From Spirochaetia bacterium (GTDB taxonomy: Bacteria > Spirochaetota > Spirochaetia > Treponematales > Treponemataceae): a DNA stretch of 11,340 nucleotides. Of the stretch, positions 5,762 to 11,340 are shown in pieces. The stretch's first letter is position 1. The number at the start of each line of letters is the position of its first letter. The notes below the pieces were generated by a model. The model saw nothing but the letters and a program-made list of their open reading frames with translations, made no database searches and had not been told where the DNA came from. Where the stretch lies: NCBI GenBank assembly GCA_900769985.1, contig CAAGIS010000247.1:1-11340 (forward strand), read 5' to 3'. The translations under genes and the position numbers were made by a program.

Positions 5762-8380
5762 ATGAAAAAAACATGGAAAACTATTGCATTTTTAATTGCA
5801 GTATTGTTTGCTTTTTTCGGGTGTGCAAATGATGGTGGAGATTCTTCTTTGCCTCAGGCACCTGATACCATTCAAGAAGGTTATATCCGTATAAATTTTA
5901 AGGGAAATGCCGACTGCCTTTGGATTTGGAACGATTTTGATGGTTCTGAACTTGAAAAACTTGGAAGCTGGCCTGTAGGTATAAATTTCACGCATTCAAA
6001 CGGCGGCTTTGTATGCGTTGATTTAAAACTTGCTGATGAACCTCAGTCGCTTGGAATGATTCCTATAAAAGGCGGTGAAGGTTTGACAGAAGATATTATT
6101 TTTAATTTCCCGTCACGCTACAACGAAATCTTTATTCAGGCAAAAGATACGCAGGCTTATATCAGTTCTGACATGAATACTATTGCAAAAGGCATTTATG
6201 CGGCAACATTTACTGACGGAACAACGATTACATTGAAAGGAAAAGAAACTCTTTCAAGCGAAAATGTAAAACTGACCGATAAAAATGATACACTTGAAAT
6301 TGCTTCTTTTGATAATGAAAATCTTAAAATAAAATTAGCACAGAACATTCAGAGCACTTACGCAGAAAACCTTCCTTACACTTTAACTGTCGGAAACGAT
6401 ACGATTTCTGTAAGTCTTGACGGTTCTTTAGTTGAAAGTTGGTTCGGTTCAAAAGCTGCATCAGAAATTAAAGCTTCTTCAGAAAAAATGGGTGTAACTG
6501 TAAACGGAACAACTGCTTCATTTAAAATGTGGGCACCTCTTGCAAGTAAAGTTGAACTTCTTCTTTTCTCTGATTCAGAACACCTTGATACACCTGTAGA
6601 AACTATTCCTATGGATTTAGGTGCAAACGGTTTCTGGAGCAAAAAAGATGTTAACTTCGGTTCAAACAAATATTACAAATATGCAATTACAAGCGGAAAT
6701 TATACAAAGCATGTTTCTGACATCTGGTCGTTCGCGGCAAGTGCAGACTCTGTTGCAAGTCAGATTGCCGATATTTCAACAGATGGAGTTCCTGCTGACT
6801 GGGAAGGAACTTATACAAATCCATGGAAAGGAACTTCTTACAATGAAGCAGTAATTTATGAAATGCATATCCGCGACTGGAGTCGTGCTGAGGTAACAGA
6901 TTCAACCGGAAAATTCCTTGACATTGCAAATTCAACTAAAATTATCGACCATTTAAAAGATTTGGGAATTACACATGTTCAGATTCTTCCGATGTTCGAT
7001 TATGCACAGAAAAATGATGACCCGAACTACAACTGGGGTTACAATCCGTATCATTATAATGTTCCTGAAGGACGCTATGTAAAAGATATGAAAGACGGAA
7101 CTGATGCAGTTAGCCAGATGAGGACGATGATTAAAGCGTTGCACGATGCTGGAATTGCCGTAAATATGGATGTTGTTTACAATCACACAAACGGAACTGG
7201 CGACGGTTCATTATATGATATGACTGTTCCGGAATATTTCTACCGCCTGGACGATTCTGGATATATAAACGGTTCTGGCTGCGGTAATGAAACTGCAACA
7301 AATCACGCAATGGTAAAATACTATGTCATTGAATCTTTAAAACACTGGATGAATGATTATCATATCAATGGCTTTAGATTTGACCTTATGGGAATCCATG
7401 AAAAGTCAACAATGAAAGAAATTTATGATGAACTTTCAAAAATTGACCCTAAAGTAATGGTTTATGGAGAACCTTGGACAGGCGGAACAAGCGGCGTTTC
7501 TGACGGTGCAACTCAGGCTGTAAAGGGAACTAGCGGAAATGGCGTTGGTGCATTTGACGATGATTTCCGTGATGCTATAAAAGGTGCTGAATTCGGTGGA
7601 TTTAAAAAAGGTCAGCTTCAGGGCGTTAATAGCGATACAGGAATCACAGCAGGTCTTACAGGAAAATCTGGAAATAACAAGAGAAATGAAACGGGTCTTT
7701 CTGGACTTGCACTTCACTATATTGAATGTCACGATAATTATACTTTATTTGATAAACTTGTTTATTCAACGATTGATTCAAATTTGATGACAGGTGATTT
7801 TGCTCCTCTTTTTGAAGATGCATATAATAAAGTTATGTCTTCATCTGCTGCAGTAGAAGATATCAAGAAACAGGTAAAACTTGGCGGTGCTTATGTTCTC
7901 CTTTCTCAAGGAACTCCGTTCTTGAATGGCGGTCAGGAATTTATGCGTACTAAAAAAGGAGACCCAGACAGTTATTCTGCAGACAAGAAAGGCGGAATTC
8001 AATGGACAAATGAGCCTGGAAAATACAACATCGACGATGTAAACACAATTGATCTTTCAATGAAGGAAACTTATAAAGATGTCTACAACACATACAAGGC
8101 TTTGATTCAAATTAGAAAAGATATCGATGCGTTTACAAATGGAAATTATGTTGTTGCTAATACATATAAAAATACTGCAGGAGTTGTAAAATATAAAACT
8201 TACGATTCGGCAAATGATGAATATGTAGTTTACTTCAACGGAACAGATTCAGACATTGCATGCTCTGATTCCGGTAAGATTTTCAGTATAGACGAAACAA
8301 ACGGAACATATAAAATTGCAGACGCTGCTTCTCCAGTTTCCACCGTTCCTGCAAAATCGTTTGTAATTCTTAAAAAATAG
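5762..8380 (+). CDS. pulA: Type I pullulanase lipoprotein (CBM41-N2-CBM48-GH13)
   Basis: Encodes 872 aa; GGAGG (5752-5756) lies 5 nt before ATG. It hydrolyses alpha-1,6 branch links in pullulan, starch and glycogen limit dextrins. A lipoprotein signal ends in FFGC (Cys21), placing it on a membrane surface. Domains in order: CBM41 (~40-140, with the LWIW aromatic pair W54/W56), an N2-like beta domain (~142-235), CBM48 (~240-335, FKMWAP at 254), the GH13 barrel (~360-780) and a C-terminal beta domain. Type I signature YNWGYNP at 423 (usual form YNWGYDP). Catalytic regions are intact: DVVYNH (470-475), FRFDLMG with nucleophile D541, YGEPW with acid/base E570, and HDN with D658. Length is normal for a secreted pullulanase. 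The gene stands alone between REP copy B and its own terminator; no convincing promoter was found in 5567-5750. Its product should act with the upstream binding proteins. Confidence 0.95.
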   Translation: MKKTWKTIAFLIAVLFAFFGCANDGGDSSLPQAPDTIQEGYIRINFKGNADCLWIWNDFDGSELEKLGSWPVGINFTHSNGGFVCVDLKLADEPQSLGMIPIKGGEGLTEDIIFNFPSRYNEIFIQAKDTQAYISSDMNTIAKGIYAATFTDGTTITLKGKETLSSENVKLTDKNDTLEIASFDNENLKIKLAQNIQSTYAENLPYTLTVGNDTISVSLDGSLVESWFGSKAASEIKASSEKMGVTVNGTTASFKMWAPLASKVELLLFSDSEHLDTPVETIPMDLGANGFWSKKDVNFGSNKYYKYAITSGNYTKHVSDIWSFAASADSVASQIADISTDGVPADWEGTYTNPWKGTSYNEAVIYEMHIRDWSRAEVTDSTGKFLDIANSTKIIDHLKDLGITHVQILPMFDYAQKNDDPNYNWGYNPYHYNVPEGRYVKDMKDGTDAVSQMRTMIKALHDAGIAVNMDVVYNHTNGTGDGSLYDMTVPEYFYRLDDSGYINGSGCGNETATNHAMVKYYVIESLKHWMNDYHINGFRFDLMGIHEKSTMKEIYDELSKIDPKVMVYGEPWTGGTSGVSDGATQAVKGTSGNGVGAFDDDFRDAIKGAEFGGFKKGQLQGVNSDTGITAGLTGKSGNNKRNETGLSGLALHYIECHDNYTLFDKLVYSTIDSNLMTGDFAPLFEDAYNKVMSSSAAVEDIKKQVKLGGAYVLLSQGTPFLNGGQEFMRTKKGDPDSYSADKKGGIQWTNEPGKYNIDDVNTIDLSMKETYKDVYNTYKALIQIRKDIDAFTNGNYVVANTYKNTAGVVKYKTYDSANDEYVVYFNGTDSDIACSDSGKIFSIDETNGTYKIADAASPVSTVPAKSFVILKK

Positions 8381-8402
8381 TTTTTCTTCTATTTAATACT
8401 AC

Positions 8403-8442
8403 AATCCCTTGCAGAATTTAAAATCTGTGAGGGATTTTTTTT
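8403..8442 (+). terminator. Intrinsic terminator of the pullulanase gene
   Basis: AATCCCTTGCAGA (8403-8415) pairs with TCTGTGAGGGATT (8424-8436) over 13 bp, with two G-U wobbles in RNA and an 8-nt loop, followed by a run of eight T (8435-8442). It lies 22 nt after the stop codon. Confidence 0.93.
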
Positions 8443-8485
8443 GTGCAAAAACGAGAAAAAAAGTGTTATATAGAAATAAATTTGT

Positions 8486-8513
8486 TTTACATTATTTAAA
8501 AATAGTGTATAAT
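8486..8513 (+). promoter_or_regulatory. Promoter of the phosphofructokinase gene
   Basis: TTTACA (8486-8491, one mismatch to TTGACA), a 16-bp spacer, then a perfect TATAAT (8508-8513). Transcription would start near 8520, about 29 nt before the ATG. With the terminator just upstream, this makes phosphofructokinase independent of the pullulanase gene, as expected of a housekeeping glycolytic enzyme. Confidence 0.78.
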
Positions 8514-8548
8514 ATTGTGTATTTTGATTTTATGCTGAAGGAGTTTCT

Positions 8549-9925
8549 ATGTCTTCTGAAAATAAAAAATTTGATTTTACTATCGAAAATCTTGGTGAAT
8601 GCAAAATCAAATCGCCTATAGAACTTTCTACTGTTGTCGGAAACGGCACTGCAAATTATGTTCAGGATTCTTCTTTTGTAAGAACAGCTGTAAATGTTTA
8701 TGATACTTCAAAAAACGACCCGCTTGATTCTTCAAACCTTATGCAAAAAGCAGGTCCGCGTGAATATATTTATTTCTCTCCAAACGAAGTAAAAGCAGGT
8801 ATCTGTACTTGCGGTGGTCTCTGTCCTGGTTTAAACGATGTAATTCGGGCTGTTGTCCGCTGCCTCTGGAATCGTTACGGTGTCCGCGACATTCAGGGCT
8901 TTCAGTTCGGGTACAAAGGTTTCTTCAAAGATGAAAATTATCCTACAATTCCGCTAAATCCAGAAAATGTCGACGAAATTCACAAAATCGGCGGTTCATA
9001 TCTTGGCACAAGTCGCGGCGGCGGAATGCGCACAAAAGATATCGTAGACACTCTTCAGGAAAAAGGCATCAATATGCTTTTCGTAATCGGCGGTGACGGA
9101 ACTCAGCACGGTGCTCTTGCAATTTCAGAAGAAGTTGAAAAACGCGGTTACAAATGTTCAGTAATCGGTATTCCAAAAACTGTCGACAACGATTTTCTTT
9201 TTATCGACCGCTCGTTCGGGTTTGAAACAGCAGTTCAGCAGGCAAAAGATGCAGTCGCTTCAATTCACATGGAAGCCCGCTCGCAAATTAACGGAATCGG
9301 TCTTGTAAAACTTATGGGTCGTGAATCTGGATTTATCGCAACTGCAGCCGCTCTTGCAAGTCATGAATGTAATTTCTGCTTAATCCCGGAAGTTCCTTTT
9401 GAAATGGAAGGTCCAAACGGTTTCCTTTCTCATCTTGAAAAACGACTTGAAAAACGCCATCACGCAGTAATAATTGTTGCAGAAGGGGCAGGTCAGGAAC
9501 TTTTAACAAAAACAAATCAGACTGATGCTTCAGGAAACATAAAACTTGCAGACATCGGTGTTTTCCTGCGCGATAAGATAAATGCTTACTTTAAAAAGAA
9601 GAATATCGAAATCAACTTAAAATACATCGATCCGGGCTATCAGATTCGAGCTGCCGTAACAACTGCAAGCGACTCAATTTACTGCGAGCGTCTTGGAAAC
9701 AATGCTGTTCACGCGGCAATGGCTGGAAAAACAAAAATGGTTGTCGGTCTTGTTCACGAAAAATTCGTTCACATTCCAATCAACATGGTAATCGCTTCAA
9801 GAAATGTCGTTGATCCTGAAGGAGCATTGTGGCGCGATACACTTGATGCAACAAGTCAGCCAATTTTAATGGTAAACGACATTCAGGCTGCAAAAGAAAA
9901 AATGCTTAAAAATTGTAAGCGCTAA
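8549..9925 (+). CDS. pfkA: 6-phosphofructokinase, long plant/trypanosomatid-like type (probably ATP-dependent)
   Basis: Encodes 458 aa; AAGGAG (8538-8543) lies 5 nt before ATG. It phosphorylates fructose 6-phosphate to fructose 1,6-bisphosphate in the cytoplasm. An ~80-residue N-terminal extension precedes the PFK core, as in group III PFKs of plants, trypanosomatids and spirochaetes. Motifs: CGGLCPGLND (88-97), GGSYLGTSRGG, GGDGTQ (181-186), PKTVDND (209-215, with the catalytic aspartate) and MGRESGF (256-262). Phosphoryl-donor residues are mixed. Gly184 after GGD is the ATP-type residue (PPi enzymes usually have Asp). Lys210 of PKTVDND is shared by PPi enzymes and by plant/trypanosome ATP enzymes. 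ATP is therefore favoured but PPi use is not excluded. Treponemes often also have a separate, longer PPi-PFK. Own promoter at 8486-8513; converges on the PfkB-family gene. Confidence 0.92.
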   Translation: MSSENKKFDFTIENLGECKIKSPIELSTVVGNGTANYVQDSSFVRTAVNVYDTSKNDPLDSSNLMQKAGPREYIYFSPNEVKAGICTCGGLCPGLNDVIRAVVRCLWNRYGVRDIQGFQFGYKGFFKDENYPTIPLNPENVDEIHKIGGSYLGTSRGGGMRTKDIVDTLQEKGINMLFVIGGDGTQHGALAISEEVEKRGYKCSVIGIPKTVDNDFLFIDRSFGFETAVQQAKDAVASIHMEARSQINGIGLVKLMGRESGFIATAAALASHECNFCLIPEVPFEMEGPNGFLSHLEKRLEKRHHAVIIVAEGAGQELLTKTNQTDASGNIKLADIGVFLRDKINAYFKKKNIEINLKYIDPGYQIRAAVTTASDSIYCERLGNNAVHAAMAGKTKMVVGLVHEKFVHIPINMVIASRNVVDPEGALWRDTLDATSQPILMVNDIQAAKEKMLKNCKR

Positions 9926-9952
9926 AATTTATTCATTTATAAAACAGAATTT

Positions 9953-9996
9953 AAATCCCTTTGTTCTAGAAAAGACTTCCCGGGCAAAGGGATTTT
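9953..9996. terminator. Shared hairpin terminator between convergent phosphofructokinase and PfkB-family genes
   Basis: AAATCCCTTTG (9953-9963) pairs perfectly with CAAAGGGATTT (9985-9995) over 11 bp with a 21-nt loop. On the plus strand it ends in only TTTT. On the minus strand it is followed by an A/T-rich tract (TTTAAATTCTGTTTTAT). The stop codon of the minus-strand kinase (9966-9968) is inside the loop and its last ten or so codons form one arm, so coding sequence and terminator overlap. Confidence 0.85.
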
Positions 9997-10865
9997 GCAT
10001 TTAACGAGGCACATTCCGTTCCTTTTTGAAGAGATTTTTCAATGTCTTGAGAATTTAGAAATTCGTATAGGAAACCTGAATTAAAACTGTCTCCGCACGC
10101 TGTCGTGTTCACGGCTTCAATTTTTTGGGAAGGACATTCTGTAAATTTTCCGTTTGCGGCTGCGAAAGTTGATTCTTTTCCACGAGTTACGATGAAAATA
10201 TTTTTATATTGGAACGATTTTTCAATGACGGACGATTTTAATTCTTCTTGAGAGAGAAGTTTTTTCTGTGAAAAAGTGCCTGAGAATTCAGATTCGTTGA
10301 TTTTTATGATTTCAGGAACGCAATTTTCCAAAACCTGAACGAGAGATGCGCCCCAGAAATCTGCAAGAAAAATTTTCCCAGCTTTTTTTATGATTTTGCA
10401 AAGCTTTAAAACAATTGAATCAGACCAGAACGAACTTTTGCTCCCGGAAAAAAGAACTGCGTCAAATGGGGGAAGATTTTTTTCAAAAAACGCAAGAAAT
10501 TCTTCTTCACTATTTTTTAAGCCTTTTTTATATTCTGAATTGACGATTAATTCTGTTGTAGTTTTATTTTTTGAATCGAGCAAAGTCCAGCATTCCCTCA
10601 CTTCACCTGGAATCAAAAACGGAATTATATTTAAATCTGAATTTTTTGAAAGATTTATAAATCGCTCTGAATTTTCTTTTCCGAGCGGACAAATGACCGA
10701 TGAAATTCCATTTTGAATCTGATTTAGAACGCGACAGGAATTTACAGCCTTTCCGCTTGCATCTTCCCGAAATTTTTTTGTACGGTTTACATCACAAAGC
10801 TGAAAATCATCAAAAACAACAGTCCGCTGAATGGCAGGATTTAAACACAAACAAAGAATTTTCAT
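9966..10865 (-). CDS. PfkB-family sugar (phosphate) kinase, 1-phosphofructokinase-like
   Basis: Encodes 299 aa, the usual length for the FruK/LacC branch of the ribokinase (PfkB) family. These ATP-dependent cytoplasmic kinases act on fructose 1-phosphate, tagatose 6-phosphate or fructose 6-phosphate. The start MKILCLCLNPAIQ matches the family's 'LNPAxD' opening. Then come a VNR motif (26-28), a GKAVN site (38-42, family form GGKGIN), SGS (140-142), KINESE (188-193, family form KPNxxE) and TTACGDSFNSG (254-264, family form TTGAGDxFxxG) with the presumed catalytic base Asp259. Several key motifs are drifted (SGKA for GGKG, ACGD for GAGD), so substrate and even activity are uncertain. The SD-like GAGG lies only one base before the ATG, and the promoter places +1 at the ATG (see 10872-10900). 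No phosphotransferase gene is nearby to support a fructose 1-phosphate role. Confidence 0.82.
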   Translation of the reverse strand: MKILCLCLNPAIQRTVVFDDFQLCDVNRTKKFREDASGKAVNSCRVLNQIQNGISSVICPLGKENSERFINLSKNSDLNIIPFLIPGEVRECWTLLDSKNKTTTELIVNSEYKKGLKNSEEEFLAFFEKNLPPFDAVLFSGSKSSFWSDSIVLKLCKIIKKAGKIFLADFWGASLVQVLENCVPEIIKINESEFSGTFSQKKLLSQEELKSSVIEKSFQYKNIFIVTRGKESTFAAANGKFTECPSQKIEAVNTTACGDSFNSGFLYEFLNSQDIEKSLQKGTECASLNAKSLCPGSLF

Positions 10866-10871
10866 TCCTCA

Positions 10872-10900
10872 ATTTTACCCGCAAATACTTTTTATGTCCA
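10872..10900 (-). promoter_or_regulatory. Promoter of the PfkB-family gene, predicted leaderless start
   Basis: On the minus strand TGGACA (10900-10895, one mismatch to TTGACA), an exact 17-bp spacer, then TAAAAT (10877-10872). With the usual 6-nt gap after the -10, +1 falls on 10865, the A of the ATG. Ten bases upstream of the -35 lies a perfect 7-bp palindrome, AACATTT-a-AAATGTT (10911-10925), a possible operator. Confidence 0.6.
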
Positions 10901-10943
10901 CGCTTCCCAAAACATTTAAAATGTTGAAGGAACTGGCCCCTCC

Positions 10944-11020
10944 CTGTCATTCCAAACTCGTTTCGAAATGTCATTCTGAGCCCGCCGAAGAATCTCACTT
11001 ATAGGTCTTTACACCCGCTA
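10944..11020 (-). repeat. REP-like dispersed palindromic repeat, copy C (expanded)
   Basis: Read on the minus strand from 11020 it begins like copies A and B (TAGCGG, then AAAGACCTAT and GTGAGATTC). It then carries an extra palindromic module, GATTCTTCGG...CAGAATGACA, before a degraded TTTCGAAACGAGTTTGGAATGACA core. It is thus a composite of two palindrome variants. It directly abuts the Rpn upstream block at 11020. Confidence 0.8.
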
Positions 11021-11071
11021 AAAAAAATCACAAATTTTTAAACTTTTTTCCTCGTTTTCCTGCCGAAAGTG
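11020..11071 (+). promoter_or_regulatory. Conserved upstream block of the right Rpn pseudogene
   Basis: Same block as 193-143 on the other strand: the first 30 nt (A8, TCAC, AAATTTTT, AAAC, TTTTTT) and TGCCGAAAGTG are identical, with small changes in between. TATTAT at 11091-11096 could be a -10 but has no good -35. It lies 46 bp before the pseudogene start codon. Confidence 0.6.
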
Positions 11072-11117
11072 CAACTTTAACGCATATATATATTATGAGG
11101 GGGAAAACGGAGGAAAA

Positions 11118-11340
11118 ATGAACTGGTATCTTCAAAAATCGCTGGAAGAGCAGTGGAAAGACGCCTCTGAACGACGGAACTGTAAAAGTCTTTTGTAACG
11201 CCCGAAAATATGATAAAATGCCAACAGAAAGGCTCAGGACTTTTTTCAGATATCTTCTTGAAAACAAAACCGACAATTCAAGTTTTGCAAAATCGCTTGA
11301 GGAAAAAGGCATGCGTGCCAAAAGCCCCGCCGAACAATGG
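11118..11340 (+). pseudogene. Rpn/PD-(D/E)XK family pseudogene, internal deletion with frameshift, runs off the right end
   Basis: ATG 11118 is preceded by GGAGG (11109-11113, 4-nt spacer). The first 17 codons (…SLEEQWKDAS) match the N-terminus of the gene at 84. The frame then stops at TAA 11196-11198 after 26 codons. From 11167, shifted by +1, a different frame stays open to 11340 and reads LNDGTVKVFCNARKYDKMP, then ERLRTFFRYLLENK and SLEEKGMRAKS. These are motifs of the C-terminal half of Rpn-family proteins. The intervening region with the nuclease core, probably more than 150 residues, is missing. The junction of N- and C-terminal parts lies within about 11163-11170. This is a dead remnant with a preserved ribosome binding site and upstream block. 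Confidence 0.8.

Noticed and set aside
10390..10716. Plus-strand open frame of 108 codons inside the PfkB-family gene.
   Set aside because: Antisense shadow of a clear kinase gene; no ribosome binding site.
10810..10998. Minus-strand open frame of 62 codons upstream of the PfkB-family gene.
   Set aside because: It starts inside REP copy C and overlaps the kinase start in another frame; it is a repeat artefact.
11028..11321. Minus-strand open frame of 97 codons opposite the Rpn pseudogene.
   Set aside because: It is the antisense of the Rpn remnant and its A/T block, without protein-like features.

Overview
The window is AT-rich bacterial DNA that most resembles a host-associated or gut Treponema (Spirochaetota). 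The pointers are an outer-membrane barrel protein with an N-terminal glycogen-binding domain, diderm-type lipoproteins, a 'long' phosphofructokinase of the plant/trypanosomatid-like type found in spirochaetes, Rpn/PD-(D/E)XK 'transposase-nuclease' genes, and dispersed palindromes of the GATTCCGAAACGAGTTCGGAAT type. The genus is an inference from gene families, not from a marker gene.

Layout. 1-84 (-) is the 5' end of an Rpn-family gene leaving the window. 85-786 has no gene but holds a conserved Rpn upstream block, a REP-like palindrome (copy A), a 16-unit array of a ~22-bp tandem repeat, and a good promoter. 790-4995 (+) is a two-gene unit: a secreted CBM48-type domain fused to a predicted outer-membrane beta-barrel, then a four-segment repeat lipoprotein, ended by a strong intrinsic terminator. 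5093-5443 (+) encodes a small unknown protein. 5444-5761 is intergenic with REP copy B and a compact hairpin-rich insert. 5762-8380 (+) encodes a lipoprotein type I pullulanase with its own terminator. 8549-9925 (+) is 6-phosphofructokinase behind its own promoter. It converges on a PfkB-family sugar (phosphate) kinase gene, 10865-9966 (-), and the two share one terminator hairpin. 10866-11117 holds the kinase promoter (predicted leaderless), REP copy C and a second Rpn upstream block. 11118-11340 (+) is an internally deleted Rpn-family pseudogene running off the right end.

How the genes fit together. The three secreted proteins form a plausible alpha-glucan (starch/glycogen) capture unit at the cell surface. 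The CBM48 domain and the repeat lipoprotein would bind glucan, the barrel would pass maltodextrins, and the pullulanase would remove alpha-1,6 branches. Phosphofructokinase and the PfkB kinase then belong to cytoplasmic hexose-phosphate metabolism. This is functionally similar to the Bacteroidetes Sus layout, but it has no SusC/SusD homologue and puts the binding domain on the barrel polypeptide itself. It is the best candidate here for an under-described system. The second point of interest is that both Rpn loci, one at each end and facing outward, carry the same composite upstream module (REP-like palindrome plus a ~50-bp A/T-rich block).
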